Shown here piece after piece: positions 39,434 through 48,448 of a DNA stretch of 64,000 bases. The stretch spans positions 10,208,193 to 10,272,192 of the forward strand of contig OZ017768.1 of assembly GCA_963969345.1 (NCBI GenBank), in the 5' to 3' direction. Position 1 is the stretch's first letter. The number at the start of each line of letters is the position of its first letter. The DNA is from Turbatrix aceti (Eukaryota; Nematoda; Chromadorea; Rhabditida; Panagrolaimidae). The notes under the pieces were generated by a model. The model did not search any database and was not told the DNA's origin. It saw only the letters and a program-made list of their open reading frames with translations. The position numbers were made by a program, and so were the translations under genes.

Positions 39434-39667
39434 TCACTCTCCAAAAAAGCCTTTCTTAACGCCGTGCTGCTTAGCGTCAGCCGCGGCATTTTGCGAATCA
39501 TCTGCGGCTTTTGAAGGTACAGGATGAGGAACAGCATCAGCGTTCTAAATTTTGATTATACTTTTTGAACAAAATAGGTCGAAAAAACATACCTGCGTAG
39601 CAATCTTTTCTTTTGCTTCTTCGAGGCTTGTGCTGAGGTTCTCGTGGAAAGCGTTTATGTTGCTCAT
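39434..39667 (-). CDS. Small LEA-like protein (short form)
   Basis: Two exons, 39667-39593 and 39544-39434, join in phase 0 across a 48-base intron (GTATGT...AATTTAG) to 61 residues. It starts MSNINAFHENLSTSLEEAKE and ends KQHGVKKGFFGE. It shares with the 91-residue protein at 33168-33490 a first exon of 25-26 codons, a phase-0 intron at the same point, and an SKAADDSQNAAADAK block (compare SKAAGDSKDAVAEAG), so the two appear related. It is highly charged and Ala-rich, with no membrane segment. The size and conserved intron argue for a real gene. A protective stress role is inferred from the family resemblance only. Confidence 0.7.
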
Positions 39668-40651
39668 GATTAGGAAATATTTAATTTTAAAATCAAATGT
39701 AAACTAAAAAATTGAAAAAAATGTAAATGGGCAAAATGAAACAAATTGCTGTCCACACAAACTAAAAAAAACAAACTGAACATGAGCAACAGAACAGCTG
39801 TCAGTGTTTTGCGGAAGTGTCGACAACGCAGCAAATAAAGAGGGAATCGGTAGTGGATCAACAAAAAAACAGATCGTAAGTGACCACTAAAGAACCAAAT
39901 GTGAAATTAACACGATAACAACCACGTTCTTTATTTTAAATTTTGTACAAACAACAGAATACATTTTTCGTTGGTTCAATTTGGTATGGACAAACTTGTA
40001 TCGTCTGGGAAATAACAAATCAAATGAGTTTGCTGCAAAAACAAAAAATCCTATGATCTTAAAATTCTGAACTCTACTGTAATCATAAGTGTATTCTTCA
40101 AATTTCAAATTTAAATTCACTTCCATGACAAAAAACACTTGTAGAAAAATGCAATTTATCGCAATTATTTGAAAGTCAATTGGAACACATAAATACTACA
40201 ATTTTGCTAACAGACGTTACGATTTTATTGTCTACCGTAAGATTCAGAATCTTCTTTTTAACAATGGAATCAAATTTTCATGTTGACATAAATCGTAAAC
40301 ATAAACGTAATTTCGGATCACACAAAAGTACAACCAGGAAAATATGAAAATTATTTTCTCACAAAAGCCAGGTGTCGCACGCTGTACGCCGTGAGAACCA
40401 TTGTTACGTAGAATGCCGGTTTTTCAGAGTTGCACGTTCATTGCCTTTCTCAGAATCCTTGGTTGAAAGATGGGGTTAGCCAAGAAAAATAAGCTTGGGT
40501 GAGTAGTAATAGTTTTCCAATTTTAGAAACCATTATATTTTAATTTCGAAATCACCCCCCCCCCCCCCAAGTGTTGGTTCAAAATCAAATATTATAAATA
40601 TTGTTCGATAATGACGTGTAAAAGTGTTTATAACACGGTAAATAATACTTG
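39668..40651. other. Gene-free spacer with a poly-C tract
   Basis: AT-rich, with no supportable exon. A run of 14 C lies at 40555-40568. The left part includes the likely promoter of the short LEA-like gene. Confidence 0.45.
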
Positions 40652-40854
40652 GCAAGGGCACAGCAGCCTATAATCTAATTTGCACTTTATTCTCTTGTGA
40701 GGTATGATAAGTCAAAGCTCTACCGTAATTTTATTTGTTTTACCTTTAAGTAAACGAGTGTGCATTGGTATATTAGAAACAATATTTCCCTCGAGGCATA
40801 TTGAATCGTATAGGACAGAAGGTTGTGTATTATAAGACACCTTATTTTCAGTAA

Positions 40855-42230
40855 ATGACGATGGATTTGGTTTTCTATGCGGAATTTATTTTTACCGGTA
40901 TTACAGCTCCGATTTATATACTGGTATTGGCGGCTATATTTTGGGGGTGGTGGCATAAGCATCCATCACTCAATTTGCCGACGTTCAAGTGCTGCTTTAT
41001 TATGGGTGTTATTGATGTTTGTAAGTTTACCACAAAAATACAATTTTTTTAACTCTGAAACGAAAATATATTTTTGTTGTAAATGATTATCATTTTGGTT
41101 ACTTTACGCGCGTGATATCACAAAATGTACAATATTTTAGTTGTCGAACACTAAATACTTTTTTTTGTTGTAATTTTAACCCTTTTAGTTCAACTGATCA
41201 ACAATCAAATTTTCAATGTCGCCCCTCGTGCCTGTTTTGTTCCAAACTTTTTTAAATCCCTTGGTCCTGCATTTCTGCATTTTTATTTTTTTTTTGCCTG
41301 GGCCGGCGGTATGAATCAGTGCATCGGTGTTTTTCTCATAGCCTTCAACCGCTTTAGTGTGTTTGTCTACCCAGATACCCTGCAAAAAGTAGGTGCCAAT
41401 TATAACTGCACGTTGTCTATAATTGATGATGTTTGTTGCAGTTTTGGAGACCACCGTACGTCAAGTTTCTCTATTTATTTCAAATTTTACCTGGCGCGAT
41501 CGTTGGCACCATTACGTTGAACTGGCCTGTAGCATGGGAACAAGAAAACGGAACGTGTCGTGTAATGTCTGAATTGTTGGATGAATTTGGGTTAAGTGTG
41601 TTCTGGATGATTGGAGCAGCTGTACTTGGATTGACGTCAATCAGTGCAATTGCGATGTATGCCATGACTTTTATTTCATTTCACAAGAAAGGCAATGTGG
41701 TGGTGCGTTTTTATTTGTTTGAACTTGTTTTTGATTTCCAAAGAAAACATATTTGTTGGCGAACCCATAGCGTTCCGCTTCTAATTTCCAGCGTCATCTC
41801 ACAAAAACTAATTCGTTCAAAATTTTGTTTTCGAATTTTTTAGCTTTCAAATCTAAAATCCAACAAACAACAGCTACGAGAATACCGTCTTCTCATCGTC
41901 TCCGGACTTATCTGCCTCGTTCAAACAAGTTACGCTCTTTATGTTGTCGTTCGAATAATCACCGAAATTGATCCATATCACGTGGGGTACAACATAATTA
42001 GCGATCTGTATGCCGGTATCAATCCCTACCTCCTTCTCAGCTTTTCTCAGGTACTTCGTCGCACAGTTATAAGTTTTTTTTCGTTTAAATTTTATGGTAA
42101 AAAGAGTTCCAAACTTATGGGTGTTACAAGGGTTCCTGGTGGTATGTCAGTTTCTCCGTCCCAGGTACCCAGATCTACGACCTCGAGGATTTCGGCATTG
42201 TCGGCTCCTGCTGGCATAAGACTGTACTAA
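40855..42230 (+). CDS. Serpentine chemoreceptor, Srg-superfamily-like, copy C
   Basis: Four exons, 40855-41020, 41189-41388, 41442-41702 and 41844-42230, join in frame to 337 residues. Features are helix 1 near APIYILVLAAIFWGWW, the block GGMNQCIGVFLIAFNRFSVF at helix 3 followed by YPDTLQK|FW (compare the NRxxxxxxP...FW pattern of Srg receptors), and the helix 7 block SDLYAGINPYLLLSFSQVLR, which is typical of the Srg group. The C-terminal tail is Ser/Arg-rich. It is likely a chemosensory membrane receptor. The start codon follows a TTATTTTCAG acceptor by three bases, a likely spliced-leader site. It is duplicated at 45221-46623. An AATAAA poly(A) signal lies at 42290-42295. Confidence 0.87.
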
Positions 42231-42289
42231 CAAGTTTGTAAGTGTATTATTTTGTGTATGTTGTTTTTGATTTTGTAGTTGCATCAGTA

Positions 42290-42295
42290 AATAAA
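42290..42295 (+). terminator. Poly(A) signal of chemoreceptor C
   Basis: AATAAA is 60 bases after the stop codon and conserved in the duplicate at 46674-46679. Confidence 0.55.
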
Positions 42296-42473
42296 TTGCT
42301 GGTTGCAAAGTAATGTTTTACATAAATACATAGAACATATGCGAAATAAAATTAAAATATGAACGTATTTTGAACTTTTTTTGGGTCGGATGAAATATCA
42401 AAAGCAGCATTGATGTTCATTCCAAAAAGATTTACAAGCAAAATTTACATTTGTGCTTGGATAAAAAAGTAGA

Positions 42474-42643
42474 TTATCCGATCCGAGGATCCGGTCGGAT
42501 GGATCCAAACCCTCCGAGTTTCTGTTGTAGAAATTCATCTGTCATCCGAACGTTCGGATGATCCAATCCGTGATACGATCCGAAATCCGATGATTTGGAT
42601 GATCCGATCCGAAACCTCGGATATCCGTCGGATGGCACCTCTG
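42474..42643. mobile_element. Truncated hAT-like MITE rich in CGGATC motifs
   Basis: The right end reads GGATGGCACCTCTG, the complement of a CAGAGGTGCC terminus of hAT style. Many GGATC/GATCC and CGGAT motifs occur inside. The matching left terminus is missing and no 8-bp duplication is found. It lies inside sequence absent from the other copy of the segmental duplication. Confidence 0.45.
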
Positions 42644-42799
42644 ATACATAGCGAGTCATGTTCCAATCGTATGTTTTTAGCAGGTTGACAGCTTGATCCA
42701 CGTTGCATGCATCGGTCGATGGATGTCGACGTGGACTTCGGAATCGAAAAGTCGTGAAGTCCTGAGACATGTCACGCTACTGCCCCCAGAGTACGCAGC

Positions 42800-42882
42800 T
42801 CGTTGCGACACATCATGGAATTGAACTTCAGAAGTCAAGTGTGAAAGTCGCGCGTTCTAACCACCGGGCTATTATCCAGCCC
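42800..42882 (-). repeat. tRNA(Glu)-like SINE head or tRNA pseudogene
   Basis: On the minus strand TAGCCCGGTGG (42871-42861) matches an A box, and GTTCAATTCC (42826-42817) matches a B box at tRNA spacing. Between them CTTTCAC resembles the anticodon loop of tRNA-Glu(TTC). Acceptor-stem ends do not pair, so it is not a functional tRNA. Together with the adjacent unique sequence it lies in an insertion found only in copy A. Confidence 0.55.
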
Positions 42883-43051
42883 CTGTAATTTAATTATAGG
42901 GCAAAAAAAAGTGCTTTCATGTAGCGACATAAATCTAATGAAATTTGTCTATTAGTCATGTGATTTGTGACTTTGAGACAGCGAAAAAAATTCGATTTGC
43001 AGTCACAGCAAACAAACATGTCGTCTCGTAACCGATAGATTCATTTTGTTC

Positions 43052-43497
43052 ATCCACTGTTTTGGAATTGGTGCTAAAATATGGATGCACACGTCAGTAG
43101 CAAAAATGTGTGAATATGTACAACGAGACGCAAATGGTAAAACAAAGGCGCATTTTTGAGAGTTAAAATGGTTATCAAGTTGTTTCTCAGTTTAAAATAG
43201 TAATCATGAAAATCCGTTCTAAACTAAAGCTTCTTTCGAATCCGATAGGGGCTACCAAAGTTCAATCGGCTGCTATGCAATTTTTGCAAATCACAACATT
43301 CAAATGGTGTTACGGAACTCAAAATTAATATTTTTCTCGGTATACATATGGCTTTCTAGAATCCTTAGAACATGCCTGATTGAACCTTGTGTTTTACTTG
43401 AAGACTGACGTCAAAAAATAAGGGAGAACCCGCATGCTGTAAGGCACCACAGTCTATAATTTAAGAGAAGGTTCAAGATCAGCATGCGGATGCTGCG
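43052..43497. other. Spacer between duplication copies
   Basis: Unique AT-rich sequence with no gene. Near its right end, CACCACAGTCTATAATTTAAGA (about 43445-43466) resembles the CACAGCAGCTTATAATTTAA that opens copy B, so a short tandem repeat marks the junction. Confidence 0.45.
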
Positions 43498-43523
43498 CAA
43501 GGGCACAGCAGCTTATAATTTAA

Positions 43524-44109
43524 AAGACACTCTGCGAGTCAATTTACATTCTACGAAACAGAAAATTCTTCACAGTCAAATGTTATGAACCAAAGTTGTA
43601 GAGGACCCTAAAGGCCGCAATATTAGACTTTTAAAAAATCGGATTCCGGAGATTCGGCTACAGGCGTGTCTTTTTCATAAAATCACGCTTTGTTTTAGTC
43701 AAAACAGTCTGAAAATTTATTTACGGTGGTTTCAGAGGACAAGAAATACGATGAAGTACTCATTTAAAACAACAACTGCATGTATTTTTTGTTGATTTTG
43801 ATCGTAAATCATCAAAAAATATTATACTTGCAGTTGTTTTTTGAAAAATCTAAGAACTCCATCGTATTCCTCTGAAATATCCATAACCAAATTTTTAGAT
43901 TGTTTTGACAAAAACGAAGCGCGCTATTGGTTTTCATGAAAAACACATCCGAAGCCAAATCTCCAAAACCCGATTTTTGAAAAATCTAATATTGCGGATA
44001 ATGACTGTTCTTAGGGTCCTCTACAACTTTGGCTCAAAACATTTAAAAGTGTAAAAATTTCTGTGTCGGACTTTTCGATTTGTTGGTTAAAATTCTAGCA
44101 GACCTTCTA
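43524..44109. mobile_element. Short TTAA foldback element, relative of 36927-38568
   Basis: Imperfect inverted arms (for example AAAGTTGTAGAGGACCCTAA near 43583 and TTAGGGTCCTCTACAACTTT near 44012) are flanked by TTAA at 43520-43523 and 44110-44113. The left end AAGACACTCTGCGAG matches the terminus of the large foldback element. The corresponding unoccupied site in copy A (around 40674-40677, TAATCTAATTTGC) joins the two flanks directly. The right terminus has diverged. Non-coding. Confidence 0.8.
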
Positions 44110-44339
44110 TTAATTTGCACTTTATTCTCTTGTGAGGTAAGATAAGTCAAATCTCTACCATAATTTATATTGTTTTACCTTTAAGTAAGCGAGTGTGCAT
44201 TGGTATATTACATAAAAACAATTTTAACCTCAAGGCATATTGGATTGTTTTAGACAGAACAGAAGGTTGTGTAAAGTGGGTTCAGAAAGGAGAGGCCCAC
44301 TCATAAAATTGAAGTTTTCTGTAAAGCAGTGGTAGCTAC

Positions 44340-44892
44340 CAGTGTTGTCGGGTTCGGAAATTTTTCGGGTAACCCGACCCGAACATCAACCCGAAAATTT
44401 TATGTAAACCGCCACACGCAAAACATCGCGTCTGGTCACAAAACAAAAAATAATTGATTTAATATTGTGCAAGCAGCGCGGTTGCCGCCTTGTGCATCGG
44501 GCACCAGATGATTTAGGTGCGTCCCATATATTCTACGACGATAAGCGCGAACAAATGCTTCCACCATGTGCCGACAACACACCTGAGGGGTCAGTCGACG
44601 CCGCTGTTCACGACGTTGATTGACAACATACCCGGGGAGTTCATCGGCAGAGCATTCGCTTTATGGTCGCGATCGCGGTAGAATCCATAGCGCTGATTGA
44701 CAGCACACTCTCTTCCCAACATAACGGCCAGTGTTGTCGGGTAACTTATTCGAACCCGAACCCGAACCCGAACCCGAACCCGAACCCGAACCCGAACCCG
44801 AACCCGAACCCGAACCCGAACCCGAACCCGAAAATTTCGGGTTACCCGACCTGAATCCCGGGATTTTCGGGTCGGGTCACCCGACAACACTG
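44340..44892. mobile_element. hAT-type MITE nested in another MITE
   Basis: 553 bp with inverted ends CAGTGTTGTCGGGT / ACCCGACAACACTG and 8-bp target duplications GTAGCTAC (44332-44339 and 44893-44900), matching nTnnnnAn. A second internal copy of the left end (CAGTGTTGTCGGGTAAC) starts at about 44729, just before a hexamer array, so the right part may have been duplicated internally. Non-coding; the Pro/Glu dipeptide frames seen here are translations of the hexamer repeat. Confidence 0.9.
44755..44832. repeat. (CCCGAA)13 hexamer array
   Basis: Thirteen perfect CCCGAA units lie inside the hAT MITE. The unit matches the subterminal CCCGAA/TTCGGG motifs of the same element, so it probably grew from the transposon's own sequence. 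It is not the nematode telomere repeat (TTAGGC). Confidence 0.95.
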
Positions 44893-45220
44893 GTAGCTAC
44901 GACCACGGGAGCAAGGTCATACGATTGGGCGTGCAAAGTTGCTCTAGATCGTACATCTCTGAAATATGTCTTCGGCAAAATACGGCCACAAAAAACTAAT
45001 AATTAGTGTTTTTCGACCGTTCACTTTCGATTTCATCTGAAAATATTTATTCATTCCTCGGGGGTGTCCAGCTTTTGTTACACATTCTAGGGTAACGTTG
45101 CACGACCAATGGAACGAGACTGCTCCCGGGGTCGTAGCAATCACCGTTTCATAGAAAACTTCATTTTATGAATGGGCCTATCCTTTCTAAACGCACATTA
45201 TGTTATTTTATTTTCAGTAA

Positions 45221-46623
45221 ATGACGATGGATTTGGTTTTCTATGCGGAATTTATTTTTACCGGTATTACAGCTCCGATTTATATACTGGTATTGGCGGC
45301 TATATTTTGGGGGTGGTGGCATAAGCATCCATCACTCAATTTGCCGACGTTCAAGTGCTGCTTTATTATGGGTCTTAATGATGTTTGTAAGTTTTGCATA
45401 CAAGTATAATTTTTTTATTCTGAAACAAAAATATATTTTTGTTGTATGAACATCATTATGGTTAAATTACGCGCGTTTAACAATTTAACAAAAATGTATT
45501 TCAGTTGTCGAACCAATAAAATACTTTTTTTGTAAGTTCTATTTTAAATTTTATTTTTTTAGTCATGCTCATCAATAATCAAATTTTCAACGTCGCCCCC
45601 CATGCCTGTTTTTTTCCAAACTTTTTCAAATCCATTGGACCTGCATTTCTGCATTATTATTTTTTCTTTGCCTGGGCCGGCGCCATGAATCAGTGCATCG
45701 GTGTTCTTCTCATAGCCTTCAACCGCTTTAGCGTGTTTGTCTACCCAGATACCCTGCAAAAAGTAGGTGCCAATTATAACTGCACGTTGTAAATAATTGA
45801 TGATGTTTGTTGCAGTTTTGGAGACCACCGTGCGTCAAGTTTCTCTATGTTTTACAAATTTTACCAGGTATGATCATTGGCACTATCACGTTGAACTGGC
45901 CTGTTGCATGGGAACAAGAAAAAGAAACGTGTCGTGTATTATCTAAATTGTTAGGTGAATTCGGGTTAAGTGTATTCTGGATGATTGCAGCAGCTGTACT
46001 TGGATTGACGTCAATCAGTGCAATTTCGATGTATGCTATGACTTTTATTTCTTTTCACAAAAAAGGCAATGTTGTTGTGAGTTGTTTTATAATTGTTTAG
46101 AATTCGATTTTAATTTTGACGTCGTAAAAAACATTTGTTTCCCCAGGACTCGAAGTTTGAACTGAATCCTGGCGCTTTCAAGCGCCTTTAATTAATACAA
46201 TACAAAAAACAATTTGTTTCAAAATTTCATTTTTTTCGAATTTTTTAGCTTTCAAACCTTAAATCCAACAAACAACAGCTACGAGAATATCGTCTTCTCA
46301 TCGTCTCCGGACTCATCTGCCTCGTTCAAACAAGTTTCGCGCTTTACGTTGTCGTACGAATAATCACCGAAATTGATCCATATCACGTGGGGTACAACAT
46401 AATTAGCGATCTGTATGCCGGTATCAATCCCTACCTCCTTCTCAGCTTTTCTCAGGTACTTCGTCGCACAGTTATAAGTTTTTTTTCGTTTAAATTTTAT
46501 GGTAAAAAGAGTTCCAAACTTATGGGTGTTACAAGGGTTCCTGGTGGTATGCCAGTATCTCCGTCCCCGGTTCCCCGATCTACGACCTCGAAAATTTCGG
46601 CATTGTCGGCTCCTGTTGGCTAA
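45221..46623 (+). CDS. Serpentine chemoreceptor, Srg-superfamily-like, copy D
   Basis: Four exons, 45221-45386, 45563-45762, 45816-46076 and 46249-46623, join in frame to 333 residues. All splice positions match copy C (40855-42230). The first exon (about 150 bases) and the middle of the last exon are identical to copy C at the DNA level by eye, whereas exons 2-3 and the introns differ more. The start follows a TTTTATTTTCAG acceptor by three bases. Insertion of a 925-bp MITE ends 22 bases upstream of the start codon, which could change its promoter or outron. A short sequence block unique to this copy lies in intron 3. The C-terminus is a few residues shorter (SAPVG). An AATAAA lies at 46674-46679. 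Probably a functional receptor. Confidence 0.87.
46145..46211. repeat. Short inserted repeat in intron 3 of chemoreceptor D
   Basis: The block has the hairpin GGCGCTTTCAAGCGCC (46171-46186) followed by AATTAATACAATACAAAAAA. It is absent from the matching intron of copy C. Nearly the same tail follows another palindrome (CACGTGGCCTCACGTG) at 24176-24212 inside the LTR element. It may be the 3' end of a short retroposon. Confidence 0.4.
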
Positions 46624-46673
46624 AATTGTATTATTTTGTGTGTGTTGTTTTTGAATTTGTAGTTGCATCAGTA

Positions 46674-46679
46674 AATAAA
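46674..46679 (+). terminator. Poly(A) signal of chemoreceptor D
   Basis: AATAAA is 51 bases after the stop codon and matches the signal in copy C. Confidence 0.55.
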
Positions 46680-47330
46680 TTGCTGGTTGCAAAGTAATGT
46701 TTATGATAAATACATATAGAACATCTTTGAGATAAAAATAAAATATTCATGAACGTTTTTTGAACTTTTTTGGGTCGGATGAAATATTAAGAGCGCCTTC
46801 AATGTTCAATTCAAAAAGATTTACAAGCAAAATATACTTCTGTGCTCGGAAAAAAAGTAAAATGCAACTGAAAACAAAAACACAAGCCTTTACAAACAAC
46901 ATTTTTTCCAACCGTGTACCACAGTGCTGCATAAACTACTGCGCGTGGGATACCTTTTTTTCTGTCAAACCAAGAAGTAATTTGATTACAGGGCAAAAAG
47001 AAGTGCTTGATGAATAATTTTCATGTAGCGACATAAATCTAATGAAATTTGTCTATTAGTCATGTGATTTGTGAGTTTGAGACAGCGAAAAAAATTTGAT
47101 TTACAGTGCCAGCCAACAAACATGTCGTCTCGCAGCCGATAGATTTATTTTGTTCGTTTTTTTTCGATTTGATATAAAAAAGCCAAACCTTGACGGGATT
47201 TGAATCCACATCTCCCAACTCTTTAACATTTGCGCCTTACACCTTACAATCCTAAATTATGATAAATATTGTTTCAAAATCAATTTTTTATTGAAAAAAA
47301 CATTTACATAAAAACAGAATCAACTTAAAA

Positions 47331-47585
47331 CTAGATTTCAATTGGATTACGGTCAGCACCGTAGGAAAGGTACTCCATCAGCTGATAAAAGTATCGCTTC
47401 AGCAGATCAGTCCATCCTTCGGTAGGCACTTCTTCATCGGCACGCTCCTCTTCAGATTCTTCCATGTTGTTTTCCTGCATAATTTCATGAAATTCTTTTT
47501 CCAGCTCAGCCGGAGTCTTTGATAAAATTAGGTTTAAAAAAGCCTTGATGGCTTCATCGTTATTTCCATTGTTTGCGGGTTTCAT
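47331..47585 (-). CDS. Small acidic protein, 84 residues, unknown family
   Basis: The frame starts MKPANNGNNDEAIKAFLNLI and ends SYGADRNPIEI. The middle is very acidic (EIMQENNMEESEEERADEEV), and the C-terminal part has an aromatic amphipathic stretch (WTDLLKRYFYQLMEYL). There is no signal peptide or membrane segment. Upstream, a strong donor (ATTCAG|GTAAGC at 47672) and a TTGTTTCAG acceptor (ending 47617) define a 56-base intron. After its removal the upstream exon is out of frame or non-coding, so it is taken as 5' untranslated; the acceptor could also take a spliced leader. I do not recognise the family. Codon-like GC richness and the clean frame support a gene, and an outparalogue search would settle it. 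Confidence 0.5.
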   Translation of the reverse strand: MKPANNGNNDEAIKAFLNLILSKTPAELEKEFHEIMQENNMEESEEERADEEVPTEGWTDLLKRYFYQLMEYLSYGADRNPIEI

Positions 47586-47814
47586 TGTTGGTAACAGGGA
47601 ATCGAGCTTCCGTTTTCTGAAACAATAAACAATTTGATGATTTTCCACTTTGATGATAAAGCATAAGCTTACCTGAATAAATCCGAAACCACAGTGAAAA
47701 AAAACGACAGCAAACGACAAACAATAGTTCAATGTGAACAACTCTCGTGTTATACTTGCATCTTGCAAATTTTTTTACGTCAGTTGTGAAACATACAAAA
47801 ATGCACAATGCAAA

Positions 47815-47980
47815 TCATGATTTTGACAAAATGAATGACACTGCCGGAATAAACTGTCCGTCTGGCGTGTGTGCGCGGAACACGGCAATATCGAAGAATT
47901 CAGAAGGCACAATGATCAGATGCTGGTTTCGAATTGGGCATACGGTGATGCCAAATTTTTTCTTTAGACGCTCAAATTCA
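47815..47980 (-). pseudogene. Aquaporin pseudogene fragment
   Basis: The minus strand reads IRNQHLIIVPSEFFDIAVF followed directly by RAHTPDGQFIPAVSFIL. These match two separated parts of the aquaporin at 48449-49554 (VRNQRLINVLSEFFGTAVF and CAHTSGGQFNPAVSFML); the roughly 38 residues between them are deleted. The NPA motif is broken (IPA). No second half is found. It lies head to head with the intact gene, so it records an inverted partial duplication. Confidence 0.8.
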
Positions 47981-48365
47981 TTTAGGTTTTTTGTTTCAAT
48001 TGCAGTACAGTACCAACAAGTCAAAAACAAATACATAGACACTCGTGATGTCAGTCGAATCAGAAGTTGTGCGTGCAGATCTTTACAAGTGGTTTTTGAA
48101 CATCAATCTACGAAAATTAACAAAAAAAGATTCGTACACGTGCGCCGACCCCATAGTGCTGATCATTTAATTGAATTGCATTGAACAATGGTACAAAATT
48201 CTTTGCTCAATAAATCACTACACGACATTTTGCACTGGTTTGCAGTGTTCTATCCCGTCTTGATCGCAGCAAAAGGAAGGAAACGAATCGAGATGAACAC
48301 GCAAAGGTTAACCTAACACACCAATGATGTGATTCAGGTGTTACTGCAAACCTGGAAGGGTTTTG

Positions 48366-48443
48366 CCACGTGAAGAGGGGTATAAAAGAACCTGGTCTTT
48401 GCGCACCCTCCCCAAGCTTTGACTTCTAAGACGTCTTTTTCAG
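48366..48443 (+). promoter_or_regulatory. Aquaporin promoter: E-box, TATA box and trans-splice-like acceptor
   Basis: CACGTG at about 48368-48373 is an E-box. TATAAAAG at 48381-48388 is a good TATA box about 60 bases upstream of the start. CTTTTTCAG ending at 48443 is an acceptor five bases before the ATG and a likely spliced-leader site. Transcription-factor binding is not shown. Confidence 0.5.
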
Positions 48444-48448
48444 CAGCC

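Larger units (their letters stand above)
40653..43051. repeat. Segmental duplication, copy A
   Basis: The stretch from CAAGGGCACAGCAG to the sequence around 43051 is repeated at 43498-47155. It covers a promoter region, a four-exon chemoreceptor gene and downstream sequence (for example CATGTAGCGACATAAATCTA). Copy A uniquely carries an insertion at about 42468-42888 and lacks the two insertions found in copy B. Confidence 0.85.
44274..45198. mobile_element. TA-flanked MITE (Tc1/mariner-like target), interrupted by a hAT MITE
   Basis: Inverted ends are related: AAGTGGGTTCAGAAAGG at the left, and ATGTGCGTTTAGAAAGG when the right end is complemented. Similarity continues inward (AGGCCCACTCATAAAAT versus AGGCCCATTCATAAAAT). 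TA borders both ends (44272-44273 and 45199-45200). In copy A the same place has a single TA and no insert. 44340-44892 is a second element inside it; removing that insert and one target duplication restores continuity with the right arm (GGTAGCTACGACCACGGGAG versus GATTGCTACGACCCCGGGAG). Confidence 0.78.
43498..47155. repeat. Segmental duplication, copy B
   Basis: This is the counterpart of 40653-43051, in the same orientation. It is longer because of a foldback element (43524-44109) and a TA-flanked MITE (44274-45198) that itself contains a hAT MITE. The chemoreceptor gene inside is intact. Confidence 0.85.

Noticed and set aside
44591..45006. Pro-Asn, Pro-Glu and Arg-Val dipeptide-repeat frames
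   Set aside because: They are translations of the CCCGAA hexamer array in a MITE.
47187..47262. tRNA-like sequence on the minus strand with GGATTCAAATCCC
   Set aside because: The B box is good, but stems do not pair and the A box is poor; at most an old tRNA relic.
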